Notes: generated from the sequence alone by a model not told the origin. Numbered from the stretch's first letter, positions 22,998-32,589 are shown. The stretch is 64,000 bases of DNA from Bacteroidaceae bacterium (GCA_017469925.1 JAFUFK010000016.1:186001-250000), one strand, 5' to 3'. Program-made: numbers and translations.

Positions 22998-24698
22998 TTA
23001 GTCTTCCATGAGTTTGCGATAGCGGGCGCGCTTGGGCTCCTCGATGCCGAGGCGTTTGCACTTGTTGGCTTCGTATTCGGAGTAGGAGCCTTCGAAGTAG
23101 AACACCTGACCATCGCCCTCGTAGGCAAGGATGTGGGTGCAGATGCGGTCGAGGAACCAGCGGTCGTGGCTGATGACGACGGCACAACCGGCAAAGGATT
23201 CGAGACCTTCCTCCAGGGCACGCAGGGTGTTCACGTCGATGTCGTTGGTGGGTTCGTCGAGCAGCAGTACGTTGCCCTCCTGCTTCAAGGCCATGGCCAG
23301 GTGGAGGCGATTGCGCTCGCCGCCGGAGAGGACACCGCACTTTTTCTCCTGGTCGGCACCGGAGAAGTTGAAGCGTGAGAGGTAGGCACGGACATTGATG
23401 TCGCGACCACCCATGCGGATGAGTTCGTTGCCCTGACTCACTACCTGATAGACCGACTCGTCGGCCTTGATGTCCCGGTGGCTCTGGTCAACATAGGCCA
23501 ACTTTACGGTCTCGCCCACCTCGAAGGTGCCCGCATCGGGCGTTTCCTGTCCCATAATCATGCGGAAGAGGGTGGTTTTGCCCGCTCCGTTGGGGCCGAT
23601 GACGCCCACAATACCATTGGGCGGGAGCATAAATTCGAGGTCACGGATGAGCACCTTATCACCGAACGACTTCGAGACGCCGTGGGCTTCGATGACTTTC
23701 TTGCCGAGGCGCGGGCCGTTGGGGATGAAGATTTCCAACTTCTCCTCGCGTTCCTTCTGTTCCTCATTCAGCATCTTGTCGTAGGAGTTCAGACGGGCCT
23801 TGCCCTTTGCCTGGCGAGCCTTCGGGGCCATGCGCACCCACTCGAGTTCGCGCTCCAACGTCTTGCGGCGCTTCGAGGCCACTTTCTCCTCCATCTCCAT
23901 GCGCTTCGTCTTCTGTTCCAGCCACGAGGAGTAGTTGCCTTTCCAGGGGATGCCTTCGCCTCGGTCGAGTTCCAGAATCCAGCCGGCCACGTCGTCGAGG
24001 AAGTAGCGGTCGTGCGTGACGCAGATGACCGTGCCCTCGTACTGCTGCAGGTGCTGTTCGAGCCAGTCGATGGACTCGGCATCGAGGTGGTTCGTAGGCT
24101 CGTCGAGTAACAATACGTCGGGCTTCTGCAAGAGCAGTCGGCACAATGCCACGCGACGGCGCTCACCACCTGACAGATGTTCACAGAGTTGGTCGGCTGG
24201 CGGACAGCGCAAGGCATCCATCGCCCTTTCCAGTCGGCTATCCAGGTTCCATGCGTCCGTGGCATCGATGATGTCCTGCAACTCGCCCTGGCGGGCAAAG
24301 AGGGCGTTCATCTTGTCCTCGTCCTCGTAGTATTCGGGTAGTCCAAACTTATTGTTAATCTCTTCATACTCAGCGAGCGCATCCACGATAGGCTGAACTC
24401 CTTCTTTAACCACGTCGATAACCGTCTTCTGGTCGTCCAAGTGAGGTTCCTGCGGCAGGTAGCCTACCGAGTATCCGGGCGCAAACACCACCTGGCCCTG
24501 ATACTGCTGGTCGAGTCCGGCGATGATTTTCATCAGCGTCGATTTACCCGCGCCGTTCAGGCCTATGATGCCAATCTTGGCTCCGTAGAAGAAGGAGAGG
24601 TAGATGTTCTTGAGTACTTGTTTCTGTGTCTGTTGGATGGTCTTGCTTACGCCTACCATCGAGAAGATAATCTTCTTGTCGTCCGTTTGCTGTGCCAT
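22998..24698 (-). CDS. ettA: energy-dependent translational throttle protein EttA (ABC-F ATPase)
   Basis: 566 residues, two ABC domains and no membrane segments. Domain 1: Walker A GLNGAGKST, signature LSGGERRRVALCRLLL, Walker B LLLDEPTNHLD. Domain 2: GPNGAGKTT, LSGGERNRLHLAMAL and LLLDEPTNDID. An arm/linker rich in charged residues lies between them. EttA binds the ribosomal E site and gates the first elongation cycle according to the ATP/ADP ratio. It is flanked on the same strand by an exported helical protein gene (19 nt upstream) and the GH127 gene (28 nt downstream), so read-through transcription is possible. Confidence 0.95.
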   Translation of the reverse strand: MAQQTDDKKIIFSMVGVSKTIQQTQKQVLKNIYLSFFYGAKIGIIGLNGAGKSTLMKIIAGLDQQYQGQVVFAPGYSVGYLPQEPHLDDQKTVIDVVKEGVQPIVDALAEYEEINNKFGLPEYYEDEDKMNALFARQGELQDIIDATDAWNLDSRLERAMDALRCPPADQLCEHLSGGERRRVALCRLLLQKPDVLLLDEPTNHLDAESIDWLEQHLQQYEGTVICVTHDRYFLDDVAGWILELDRGEGIPWKGNYSSWLEQKTKRMEMEEKVASKRRKTLERELEWVRMAPKARQAKGKARLNSYDKMLNEEQKEREEKLEIFIPNGPRLGKKVIEAHGVSKSFGDKVLIRDLEFMLPPNGIVGVIGPNGAGKTTLFRMIMGQETPDAGTFEVGETVKLAYVDQSHRDIKADESVYQVVSQGNELIRMGGRDINVRAYLSRFNFSGADQEKKCGVLSGGERNRLHLAMALKQEGNVLLLDEPTNDIDVNTLRALEEGLESFAGCAVVISHDRWFLDRICTHILAYEGDGQVFYFEGSYSEYEANKCKRLGIEEPKRARYRKLMED

Positions 24699-24717
24699 AT
24701 ATGTGTGCGTGTGTGCC

Positions 24718-25152
24718 TTATTCTTCGTCCTTATCCTTGCCCAGCATCTTGTCCTTGCTGTCGTTGAGCAGGCTGAAGACGAGGTAGGTCTTGCGGGCAG
24801 AGAGTACAGTCTTGAACTTCCCTTCGTACTGGCGCTTGACGGCCAGTTCGCGCTCGTCGGCCTGCCACTTGAGGTTGAGGAGCTGTTGGGCCTGTTTTTC
24901 CGTAATTGTGCCGCTCTCGATGCTGGGCTTCAGTTTGTCCTTCAGGTCGTCGTAGGTCTTGTTGGCGGCCTTCTTGTCGGCCAGGTAACTGACGAGCAGT
25001 GGCTTCAGCCGGGCTTGCACGTCGCGCTTTACACCTACGTTGTGGAGCACGTAGTTGACTTTCATGTCAGTTTTTCGACCAGCTTGGGCGGCAGTGGTGC
25101 CAGCGAAAGCAAAGATAAGGGAAAGGGTGAGCAGTTGAATGAAATGTTTCAT
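24718..25152 (-). CDS. exported small helical protein, function unknown
   Basis: 144 residues from the ATG at 25152, chosen because MKHFIQLLTLSLIFAFAGTTAAQA is a signal peptide and a TATCTTTG element lies 24 nt upstream. The mature chain is mostly charged helix (KKAANKTYDDLKDKLKPSIE, then KWQADERELAVKRQYEGKF) and ends in DKDEE. It may be periplasmic and chaperone-like, but no family is recognised. Confidence 0.75.
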   Translation of the reverse strand: MKHFIQLLTLSLIFAFAGTTAAQAGRKTDMKVNYVLHNVGVKRDVQARLKPLLVSYLADKKAANKTYDDLKDKLKPSIESGTITEKQAQQLLNLKWQADERELAVKRQYEGKFKTVLSARKTYLVFSLLNDSKDKMLGKDKDEE

Positions 25153-25176
25153 CTTAAAATAATGTTTCTGGTGGGA

Positions 25177-25184
25177 CAAAGATA
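25177..25184 (-). promoter_or_regulatory. -7 promoter element TATCTTTG
   Basis: In front of the exported helical protein gene; ettA probably shares this transcript. Confidence 0.6.
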
Positions 25185-25224
25185 AGGAAAAGATGTTTAA
25201 CTTGCAAGTTATGTTATTTTTCTT

Positions 25225-25232
25225 TATCTTTG
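25225..25232 (+). promoter_or_regulatory. dnaB promoter: TTG, 20-nt spacer, TATCTTTG
   Basis: TTG at 25202-25204 is spaced 20 nt from the -7 element, the usual geometry. The leader is about 20 nt. Confidence 0.65.
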
Positions 25233-25255
25233 CACCGCAAAAATTTGTTGAAACT

Positions 25256-26827
25256 ATGGCTACAAGCAACCAAACAAATAGCCGCCGAGGGCGGCAAACG
25301 GGACGACAGGTGGTGGAGGTGCCCCAGATGGACGCCTTCGGTAACAAGCAACCTCAGCAACTCGACTTCGAGGCCGCCATACTGGGGGCGCTGTTGATAG
25401 AGCAGGAGGCGTATGAACAGGTGTCGAACCTGCTGACGCCGGAGACTTTCTACGACCACAGGCACCAGACGATTTACCGCGCCATTCAGTCGTTGCAGTT
25501 GAACCAGCGGCCCGTAGATGTGGTGACCGTGCCGCAATATCTGGAGTCGCAGGGCGAACTGGAGGAAGCCGGTGGCGTGGTGTATATTGCGCAACTGACG
25601 CAAAATGTCATCACCTCGGCCCACATCGAGTATCAGGCACAAATCGTGCAGCAGAAGTACCAGGCCCGCCGCCTGATAACGTATGCCAGCAAGATTCTGG
25701 GCGACGCCTTCGACCCGACAAAGGACGTGGCCGACCTGATGCAGGAGACCGAAGCCGAACTCTACACCATCTCGCAGCAGACCCAACGGACCTCCTATAC
25801 CCAGATAAACCCCATCATCGAGGAGGCCATGGTGAAGTTGAAGGAGAACATGGCTCGCACCGACGGCCTCTCGGGCCTGGCTACGGGCTTTGCCAAACTG
25901 GACAAGATGACGAACGGCTGGCAAAGTTCCGACCTCATCATCATCGCCGCCCGTCCGGCCATGGGTAAGACGGCCTTCATCCTGTCGATGATGAAGCGCA
26001 TGGCCGTGGACATGAAGATACCCGTGGCCATGTTCTCGCTCGAAATGGCCAACCTGCAACTGGTCAACCGACTCATCTCGAACGTCTGCGAAATTCCGGG
26101 CGAGAAGCTGAAGAGCGGACAACTGAGCCCCGTCGAGCTGAACCAACTGGACAATCGGGTCAACCTGCTCAACGACGCGCCCATCTACGTCGATGACACG
26201 CCGCAGATGTCGGTTTTCGAACTCCGTACGAAGGCTCGCCGACTGGTGCGCGACCACGGCGTCAGGATGATACTCATCGACTACCTGCAACTGATGAACG
26301 CCTCGGGCATGAGCTACGGCAGTCGTCAGGAGGAGGTATCGACCATCAGCCGCAACCTGAAGGGCCTGGCCAAGGAACTGAACATCCCCATCGTGGCCCT
26401 GTCGCAGCTGAACCGCGGACTGGAAAACCGTGAGGGCAACGACGGCAAGCGGCCGCAACTCTCCGACCTTCGCGAGTCGGGTGCCATCGAGCAGGATGCC
26501 GACATGGTTTGCTTCATCCACCGTCCCGAGTACTACAAGATTTATGAGATTGACGGCGAGGACATGACGGGCAAGGCCGAGTTCATTATCGCCAAGCACC
26601 GCAACGGCTCTACGGGAGTCATCCGGCTGAAGTTCCGCAACCAGTTGGCCCGCTTCGAGGACTACGAGGACACGAGTGCCGCACCGTTGCCCGAAAACCC
26701 CTTCTCGACGAAGGCGTCGAAGGTGTCGGCCGAGGAGGCTGCCAGCATCGGTGCCATGGACCTGAACATGCCCGACTCGACGCCGTTTGGCCCGTCGGAG
26801 CCCCTGCCCGATGGGGTGCCGTTCTAA
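25256..26827 (+). CDS. dnaB: replicative DNA helicase DnaB
   Basis: 523 residues from the ATG at 25256; the upstream in-frame codons overlap the promoter. A basic N-terminal extension precedes the DnaB N-domain (FEAAILGALLIEQEAYEQV). The RecA-like helicase domain has Walker A ARPAMGKTAF, FSLEMANLQLVNRLIS, Walker B LILIDYLQLM and the H4-type motif LSQLNRGLENR. It forms the hexameric helicase at the replication fork. No intein is present. The C-terminus after EFIIAKHRNGSTG is a long acidic/proline tail. Confidence 0.96.
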   Translation: MATSNQTNSRRGRQTGRQVVEVPQMDAFGNKQPQQLDFEAAILGALLIEQEAYEQVSNLLTPETFYDHRHQTIYRAIQSLQLNQRPVDVVTVPQYLESQGELEEAGGVVYIAQLTQNVITSAHIEYQAQIVQQKYQARRLITYASKILGDAFDPTKDVADLMQETEAELYTISQQTQRTSYTQINPIIEEAMVKLKENMARTDGLSGLATGFAKLDKMTNGWQSSDLIIIAARPAMGKTAFILSMMKRMAVDMKIPVAMFSLEMANLQLVNRLISNVCEIPGEKLKSGQLSPVELNQLDNRVNLLNDAPIYVDDTPQMSVFELRTKARRLVRDHGVRMILIDYLQLMNASGMSYGSRQEEVSTISRNLKGLAKELNIPIVALSQLNRGLENREGNDGKRPQLSDLRESGAIEQDADMVCFIHRPEYYKIYEIDGEDMTGKAEFIIAKHRNGSTGVIRLKFRNQLARFEDYEDTSAAPLPENPFSTKASKVSAEEAASIGAMDLNMPDSTPFGPSEPLPDGVPF

Positions 26828-26883
26828 ATTAGGCCGCACCTCGGAAATACTCAAATAAATTTGGTATTTCGCTCGATTTGCAC

Positions 26884-26891
26884 TATCTTTG
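26884..26891 (+). promoter_or_regulatory. pheT promoter: TTTG, 20-nt spacer, TATCTTTG
   Basis: TTTG at 26860-26863 and the -7 element 20 nt later. The ATG is 46 nt downstream. Confidence 0.65.
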
Positions 26892-26937
26892 CACCCAATT
26901 TAATAAATAGTAAATCGTCCAATCGTAAATTAACAAT

Positions 26938-29445
26938 ATGAATATTTCTTATAAGTGGCTTCGCGACTATGTTGACTTCGACCTGACAGCCGAGGAAGTG
27001 GCCCGTGCGCTTACGAGCGTCGGACTGGAGGTAGATGGTGTGGAGGAAGTTCAAAGCATCAAGGGAGGCCTGGAGGGCATCGTCGTCGGCGAGGTGCTGA
27101 CGTGTGAGCCCCATCCCAACAGCGACCACATGCACGTCTGCCAGGTGAACCTCGGTCAGGCCGAGCCCGAGCAGATTGTTTGTGGTGCCCCGAATGTAGC
27201 CGCCGGGCAGAAGGTGATAGTCGCCACCTTGGGTACGAAACTCTACGACGGCGACCAGTGCTTCACCATCAAACGCAGCAAGTTGCGCGGCATCGAGTCG
27301 AACGGCATGATATGTGCCGAAGACGAAATCGGTATCGGCACGAGCCACGACGGCATCATCGTCCTGCCCCAGGACGCCGTGCCCGGCACGCCTGCCGCCA
27401 AGTATTACCATCTGGAGAGCGACTACCTCATCGAGGTGGATATCACCCCGAACCGAGCCGACGCATGCAGCCACTACGGCGTGGCTCGCGACCTCTATGC
27501 ATGGCTCGTGCAGAACGGCTATAAGACCGCCCTCCATCGCCCGTCGGTGGACGGCTTCACGGTCGATAACCACGACCTGCCCATCCAGGTACGTGTAGAG
27601 AACCAGGAGGCCTGTCCCCGCTATGCCGCCCTGTCGCTCAAGAACTGCAGGGTAGGGGAGAGCCCCGAATGGCTGAAGACACGCCTGTCTGTCGTCGGCC
27701 TGCGCCCCATCAACAATATCGTCGATATCACCAACTACATTATGATGGCCTATGGCCAGCCGCTCCACTGCTTCGACGCCGATATGGTCACGGGGCAGGA
27801 GATAGTCGTCCGCACCATGCCCGAGGGCACGCCCTTCGTCACCCTCGACGGCGAGGAACACAAGCTGTCGGACCGCGACCTGGCCATCTGCAACCGGGAG
27901 GAACCCATGTGCATCGCCGGCGTCTTTGGCGGCAAGGGCAGTGGCACGTACGAGACCACGCGGAATGTCGTGCTCGAGTCGGCCTACTTCAATCCCACGT
28001 GGATTCGCAAGTCGGCTCGCCGCCACGGACTATCGACCGACGCATCGTTCCGCTTCGAGCGCGGCATCGACCCCAACGGCACCATCTACGCCCTGAAGCA
28101 GGCCGCCCTCATGGCCCGGGAGCTGGCTGGTGCGGAGGTGAGCATGGACATCGTCGATGTCTATCCCGAGCCCATTCAGGACGCCATCGTTGACCTGAAG
28201 TTCGGCTACGTCGATAGCCTCATTGGCAAGCACATCCCCCAGGAGACGGTCAGGAGCATCGTCGGGAGCCTGGAGATGAAGGTCGTAGAGGAGACGGCGG
28301 AGGGCCTGCGCCTGCAGGTGCCCGCCTACCGCGTCGATGTGCAGCGCCCCTGCGATGTCGTAGAGGACATCCTGCGCATCTACGGCTACAATAACGTAGA
28401 GATTCCGACCGCCGTCAAGAGTTGTACGGCCGTGAAGGGCGACGTCGATAAGAGTTACAAGTTGCAGAACCTCGTGAGCGAACAACTCCTTGGTGCCGGC
28501 TTCAACGAAATCCTGAACAACTCGCTCCAGCGCGGTGCCTACTACGACGGACTGCAGAGTCTGAAGGCCGACAACTGCGTGCGGCTGATGAACCCCTTGA
28601 GCCAGGACCTCAACGTCCTGCGCCAGACCCTCCTCTTCGGTGGTCTCGAGAGCATAGCCCGCAACATATCGCACCGCTCCCAGAACCTCTCGTTCTTCGA
28701 GTTCGGCAACTGCTACTACTTTCACCAGGAGCGCCGCTGCCCCGACATCATACCCGGCGTCAGCAGCAGTCGCGACCCGGAGGTCATCAAGCACGTACTG
28801 GACGCCTACTCGGAGGACTACCACCTCGGCCTCTGGCAGACGGGCCGTCGCGTCAGCGGCAGTTGGGCCCACCCGGACGAGGACACCTCGGTCTTCGAAC
28901 TGAAGGCCCACGTCCTGAACATCCTCAGCCGCATGGGAGTGCCCTTCGGAGCCCTCGTGTTTGCCCGGGGCGAGAGCGACCTCTTCGACAAGAGCCTCGA
29001 AATCCGCAACCGCGGCGGCAAGGTGCTCGCCACCCTGGGCGTCGTCAGCCTGAAGCTGCTGAAGCAGTTCGACCTCGAGCAACCCGTCTTCTATGCCGAC
29101 CTCTCGTGGCAACAGCTCATGAAACTCGTGCGCAGCCAGAAGGTCAGCTACACCGACCTGCCCAAGTACCCCGCCGTCAGCCGCGACCTGGCCCTGCTTG
29201 TCGATAAGGGCGTAGAGTTCGCCGAACTGGAGCGCATTGCCTACCAGACGGAGCGGAAACTCCTGCGCGAGGTACGCCTCTTCGACGTCTATGAGGGCAA
29301 CCGACTGCCCGAGGGCAAGAAGTCGTATGCCGTCAACTTCATCCTGCAAGACGAGACCCGCACCATGGGCGACAAGCAAATCGACGCCATCATGCAGCGC
29401 CTGATTCAAAACCTCACCACCCAGCTCCATGCCGAGCTGCGATGA
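26938..29445 (+). CDS. pheT: phenylalanyl-tRNA synthetase beta subunit
   Basis: 835 residues. N-terminal tRNA-binding (EMAP-like) domain (VGEVLTCEPHPNSDHMHVCQ), B3/B4 editing domain, B5 domain (GYVDSLIGKHIPQETVRSIV), the pseudo-catalytic core, and a C-terminal ferredoxin-fold anticodon-binding domain (KYPAVSRDLALLVDKGVEFA). With PheS, which is not in this window, it charges tRNA-Phe. It is followed on the same strand by the yebC-type gene after a spacer that carries a REP-like element and a heptamer tract. Confidence 0.96.
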   Translation: MNISYKWLRDYVDFDLTAEEVARALTSVGLEVDGVEEVQSIKGGLEGIVVGEVLTCEPHPNSDHMHVCQVNLGQAEPEQIVCGAPNVAAGQKVIVATLGTKLYDGDQCFTIKRSKLRGIESNGMICAEDEIGIGTSHDGIIVLPQDAVPGTPAAKYYHLESDYLIEVDITPNRADACSHYGVARDLYAWLVQNGYKTALHRPSVDGFTVDNHDLPIQVRVENQEACPRYAALSLKNCRVGESPEWLKTRLSVVGLRPINNIVDITNYIMMAYGQPLHCFDADMVTGQEIVVRTMPEGTPFVTLDGEEHKLSDRDLAICNREEPMCIAGVFGGKGSGTYETTRNVVLESAYFNPTWIRKSARRHGLSTDASFRFERGIDPNGTIYALKQAALMARELAGAEVSMDIVDVYPEPIQDAIVDLKFGYVDSLIGKHIPQETVRSIVGSLEMKVVEETAEGLRLQVPAYRVDVQRPCDVVEDILRIYGYNNVEIPTAVKSCTAVKGDVDKSYKLQNLVSEQLLGAGFNEILNNSLQRGAYYDGLQSLKADNCVRLMNPLSQDLNVLRQTLLFGGLESIARNISHRSQNLSFFEFGNCYYFHQERRCPDIIPGVSSSRDPEVIKHVLDAYSEDYHLGLWQTGRRVSGSWAHPDEDTSVFELKAHVLNILSRMGVPFGALVFARGESDLFDKSLEIRNRGGKVLATLGVVSLKLLKQFDLEQPVFYADLSWQQLMKLVRSQKVSYTDLPKYPAVSRDLALLVDKGVEFAELERIAYQTERKLLREVRLFDVYEGNRLPEGKKSYAVNFILQDETRTMGDKQIDAIMQRLIQNLTTQLHAELR

Positions 29446-29446
29446 G

Positions 29447-29480
29447 AAGACCCTCTCTACCTCCCCCCCGTGGGGACGAG
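29447..29480. repeat. REP-like GC-rich palindrome
   Basis: AGACCCTCTCTACCTCCCCC with the return arm CGTGGGGACGAGAA, immediately after the pheT stop. Confidence 0.55.
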
Positions 29481-29483
29481 AAT

Positions 29484-29511
29484 AATTATGAATTGTGAAT
29501 TGTGAATTAAA
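29484..29511. repeat. heptamer tract (AATTGTG)
   Basis: AATTATG, AATTGTG, AATTGTG, AATTAAA just upstream of the yebC-type gene. Confidence 0.85.
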
Positions 29512-29522
29512 AATTACATACA

Positions 29523-30263
29523 ATGGGAAGAGCATTTGAATACCGTAAAGCTACGAAACTGAAGCGTTGGGGCCACATGGCCAAGACATTCACCCGACTG
29601 GGCAAGCAAATCGCCATCGCCGTCAAGGCAGGCGGCCCCGAGCCCGAGAACAACCCTTCGCTGCGCAGCGTCATCGCCGTCTGCAAGCGCGAAAACATGC
29701 CGAAGGACAACATCGAGCGTGCCATCAAGAACGCCATGGGCAAGGACCAGAGCGACTACAAGAGCGTAACCTACGAAGGCTACGGCCCCCACGGAGTCGC
29801 CATCTTCGTCGATACCCTGACCGACAACACCACCCGCACCGTGGCCGACGTCCGGAGCGTCTTCAACAAGTTCTCGGGCAACATGGGCACCACGGGAAGC
29901 CTCTCCTTCCTCTTCGACCACAAGTGCGTGTTCACCTTCAAGAAACGTGCCGACATGGACATGGACGACTTCATCCTCGAGATGATAGACTACGGAGTAG
30001 ATGAGGACTTCGACGAGGAGTACGACGAGGACAAGGACGAGACCACCATCACCATCTACGGCGAGCCCACCAGCTACAACGACATCCAGAAGAAACTGGA
30101 GGCCGACGGCTACGAGGAGGTCGGTGGCGAGTTCACCTATATCCCCAACGACCTCAAGGACGTCACCCCCGAACAGCGCGAGACCATCAACAAGATGGTG
30201 GAACGACTCGAAGAGTTCGACGACGTACAGACCGTCTATACCAACATGAAGCCCGAGGAATAG
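29523..30263 (+). CDS. YebC/PmpR-family protein
   Basis: 246 residues. It begins MGRAFEYRKATKLKRWGHMA, the family signature, with conserved IFVDTLTDNTTRTVADVR and KFSGNMGTTGSLSFLFD. The family includes DNA-binding regulators (PmpR type) and ribosome-associated factors that relieve stalling (YebC2 type). Which role applies here cannot be decided from sequence alone. The stop is five bases before the TSCPD-protein gene, so the two are co-transcribed. Confidence 0.93.
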   Translation: MGRAFEYRKATKLKRWGHMAKTFTRLGKQIAIAVKAGGPEPENNPSLRSVIAVCKRENMPKDNIERAIKNAMGKDQSDYKSVTYEGYGPHGVAIFVDTLTDNTTRTVADVRSVFNKFSGNMGTTGSLSFLFDHKCVFTFKKRADMDMDDFILEMIDYGVDEDFDEEYDEDKDETTITIYGEPTSYNDIQKKLEADGYEEVGGEFTYIPNDLKDVTPEQRETINKMVERLEEFDDVQTVYTNMKPEE

Positions 30264-30267
30264 AGCT

Positions 30268-30510
30268 ATGCTATATCAGACACAGGGCACTTGCAGCAAG
30301 TTCATCGACGTCGAGACCGACGCCGACGGCCGCATCAGCCACTGCTACTTCCATGGCGGCTGCCCCGGCAACACTCAGGGCCTGGCCCGCCTCGTCATCG
30401 GCAAGACCCCCGAGGAGGTGAAGCGCCTGCTCGACGGCATCCGTTGCGGCTCGAAGCCCACCAGCTGTCCCGACCAGCTCTGCCGCGCCCTGGAGCAGTT
30501 GGAGAAGTGA
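30268..30510 (+). CDS. TSCPD-domain protein (TIGR03905 type)
   Basis: 80 residues. MLYQTQGTCSKFIDVETDAD is followed by the CYFHGGCPGNTQGLARL motif and the diagnostic PTSCPDQLCRALEQL at the C-terminus, with four or more cysteines. The TSCPD module also ends many B12-dependent ribonucleotide reductases. As a stand-alone protein its role is unknown; metal or redox binding through the Cys residues is a guess. It is followed by a terminator. Confidence 0.9.
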   Translation: MLYQTQGTCSKFIDVETDADGRISHCYFHGGCPGNTQGLARLVIGKTPEEVKRLLDGIRCGSKPTSCPDQLCRALEQLEK

Positions 30511-30545
30511 GAAGAATTGAGACAAGGTCTCAAGTGAAAATAGAA

Positions 30546-30577
30546 GAGAGACTGACCACCACGATGGTCAGTCTCTC
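30546..30577. terminator. bidirectional terminator hairpin
   Basis: 13-bp stem (GAGAGACTGACCA / TGGTCAGTCTCTC) between the convergent TSCPD-protein and sugar-porter genes. A smaller hairpin (TTGAGAC / GTCTCAA) lies at 30517-30533. Confidence 0.8.
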
Positions 30578-30597
30578 TCTTGTTTATTTACGTATTC

Positions 30598-32073
30598 TTA
30601 TTGGTTGCGCTTGCGCCAGAGGGCGGTCATGTCCTCCAGCGTTTTGCCCTTGGTCTCGGGCACCAGGCGCCAGACGAAGAGGGCGGCCAGGAGGCAGATG
30701 AGGCCGTAGAGGCCGTAGGTGAACCAGTGGCCGAAGTCGTCGCCCGGGGTGAGGTGCATGTTGAACATGGGCACGAAGGTGGAGGAGACGATGAAGTTGA
30801 ATATCCACTGGAAGGCCACGGCGATGGCTACGGCGGCACCGCGGATGGTGTTGGGGAATATCTCGGCTATGAGCACCCAGCAGATGGGGCCCCAGGAGAA
30901 CATGAACGAGGCGGAATAGACCATGATGCTGAGCATCGTGACGAGGCTCAGGGCGGGATTGCCGAAGGTGGTGGCGACGCCGAAGGCTCCGATGGCCATG
31001 CCGATGGAACCGCAGATGAGCAGGGGCTTGCGGCCGAGCTTCTCGACGGTGAAGACGGCTACCAGCGTGAAGAGGATGTTGACGACGCCCATGACGACGG
31101 TGTTGACCATCGGGTTGGTCATGCCCATGTCGCCGAAGATGCGCGGGGCGTAGTAGAGGACGGCGTTGATGCCGACGGCCTGCTGGAAGACGCTGAGCAT
31201 GATGCCTACGAAGATGCAGAGCCAGCCGTAGGTCATGAGCCGCTCGGTGCGCACGGTGATGGTGGACTTGATGTCGGAGAGTATCTGGCGGGCCTGGCTC
31301 TGGCCGTTGATGCGCGAGAGGATGCCCAGTGCCTGTTCGTCGCGGCCTGCCATGACGAGGTAGCGCGGCGTCTCGGGCACGAAGCAGATGAGGATGGTGA
31401 ACAGGCCGGCGGGGATGGCCTCGGAGCCGAACATGTAGCGCCAGCCCGTCGTGATGGTCCACGGGTCGCTGCCGGGGGCTACGGCGTTGATGCCCTGGCC
31501 GATTTGCTCGATGATGGGGTTGGTGTGGTCGCCCAGGATGAGGAAGTTGACGAAATAGACCACCAACTGGCCGAAGATGATGGCAAACTGGTTCCACGAG
31601 ACGAGCATGCCGCGGATGCCCGACGGGGCAACCTCGCCGATGTACATCGGGCAGATGGCCGAGGCCAGTCCGACGCCTATGCCGCCGATGACGCGATAGA
31701 TGTTGAACGCGATGAGCAGGGAGTAGGAGGGCTCGCCGTGGCGGAAGAGCATGAACTCGGGCTCCATCGACCCCAGTGCGGAGATGAAAAAGAGGATGCC
31801 GGCCACGATGAGCGCCCGTTTGCGGCCGAGGTTCGAGGCCAGCAGCCCCGACAGGGCGGAGCCGATGATGCAGCCGATGAGGGCACTGCTGCTGGTGAAG
31901 CCGTGCATCATGTCGGTGTACTGGAAGTCCTGGGCTCCGATGAAGAAGGCCTGGAGGCCCTTCTCGGCGCCGGAAATCACTGCCGTGTCGTAGCCGAAGA
32001 GCAGTCCGCCCAGTACGGCAACCATGACGATGGAAATGAGGTAGCCGCGGCTACCCTGGTCTTGTGTTTTCAT
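30598..32073 (-). CDS. MFS sugar:proton symporter (XylE/sugar-porter family)
   Basis: 491 residues with 12 predicted membrane spans. Sugar-porter signatures: SGAEKGLQAFF in the first loop, IGGIGVGLASAICPMYIGE at the end of the first half, FVPETPRYLVMAGR after span 6 and LVPETKGKTLEDM near the C-terminus. It imports a hexose or pentose with H+; in a cluster rich in hemicellulases, xylose is plausible but unproven. The small lipoprotein gene 21 nt upstream on the same strand probably shares its promoter. Confidence 0.9.
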   Translation of the reverse strand: MKTQDQGSRGYLISIVMVAVLGGLLFGYDTAVISGAEKGLQAFFIGAQDFQYTDMMHGFTSSSALIGCIIGSALSGLLASNLGRKRALIVAGILFFISALGSMEPEFMLFRHGEPSYSLLIAFNIYRVIGGIGVGLASAICPMYIGEVAPSGIRGMLVSWNQFAIIFGQLVVYFVNFLILGDHTNPIIEQIGQGINAVAPGSDPWTITTGWRYMFGSEAIPAGLFTILICFVPETPRYLVMAGRDEQALGILSRINGQSQARQILSDIKSTITVRTERLMTYGWLCIFVGIMLSVFQQAVGINAVLYYAPRIFGDMGMTNPMVNTVVMGVVNILFTLVAVFTVEKLGRKPLLICGSIGMAIGAFGVATTFGNPALSLVTMLSIMVYSASFMFSWGPICWVLIAEIFPNTIRGAAVAIAVAFQWIFNFIVSSTFVPMFNMHLTPGDDFGHWFTYGLYGLICLLAALFVWRLVPETKGKTLEDMTALWRKRNQ

Positions 32074-32094
32074 GTCGTTTGTGTATCTGGTTGT

Positions 32095-32484
32095 TTATTG
32101 ATAGTCCTCGGGGGTGAAGGTGCACTCTACGCGTGGCTTTCCCGTCAGGCGCGAGAGATAGACGTAGTGGAAGCGCATCCCGTGCTCCTTGTACGCCTTC
32201 AGGGGGATGGACGAGCGCAGGTTCTCGAGCAGCACGCTCTCGATGCTCTCGGCCGAGAGTATGTCGCAGTCGGCCTCGCCCTCGACGGTGTAGTAGTAGC
32301 TGATGAGCTGCAAGGCGGGGTCGTACGACATGCTGTCGAGCGTCGTGAACATGTCCATACGCTTCGGCGACTCCTTCTGGTTGAAGTGGTTGATGTCCTC
32401 GACGACCTGTTCCTCGAAGGTCTGTCGGTGGCAGGCCGTGAGTGCCACGGCGGCCAGCAGTAGGGTGAATATTGCCTGTTTCAT
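32095..32484 (-). CDS. small lipoprotein, function unknown
   Basis: 129 residues from the ATG at 32484 (MKQAIFTLLLAAVALTAC, a lipoprotein signal). The upstream in-frame ATG lies beyond the promoter. The mature part contains EQVVEDINHFNQKESPKRMD and alternating beta-like segments. The ATG is four bases after a TACCTTTG element, so the transcript looks leaderless. It precedes the sugar-porter gene. Confidence 0.7.
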   Translation of the reverse strand: MKQAIFTLLLAAVALTACHRQTFEEQVVEDINHFNQKESPKRMDMFTTLDSMSYDPALQLISYYYTVEGEADCDILSAESIESVLLENLRSSIPLKAYKEHGMRFHYVYLSRLTGKPRVECTFTPEDYQ

Positions 32485-32488
32485 ACTG

Positions 32489-32496
32489 CAAAGGTA
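32489..32496 (-). promoter_or_regulatory. -7 promoter element TACCTTTG
   Basis: Four bases from the lipoprotein ATG; probably drives the sugar porter too. Confidence 0.6.
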
Positions 32497-32581
32497 ATCA
32501 TTATTATTGATATAGGTCAAGAAAACCACCAAAAGTTGTCGTAAATCCCTAATCTTTAGTTCCTAATCTCGGCTCTTTTCG

Positions 32582-32589
32582 TAACTTTG
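32582..32589 (+). promoter_or_regulatory. -7 promoter element TAACTTTG
   Basis: Upstream of the winged-helix gene, leader about 48 nt. Confidence 0.6.

Noticed and set aside
28030-29535. 501-codon antisense ORF opposite pheT
   Set aside because: Same reason; the sense frame is an intact synthetase subunit.
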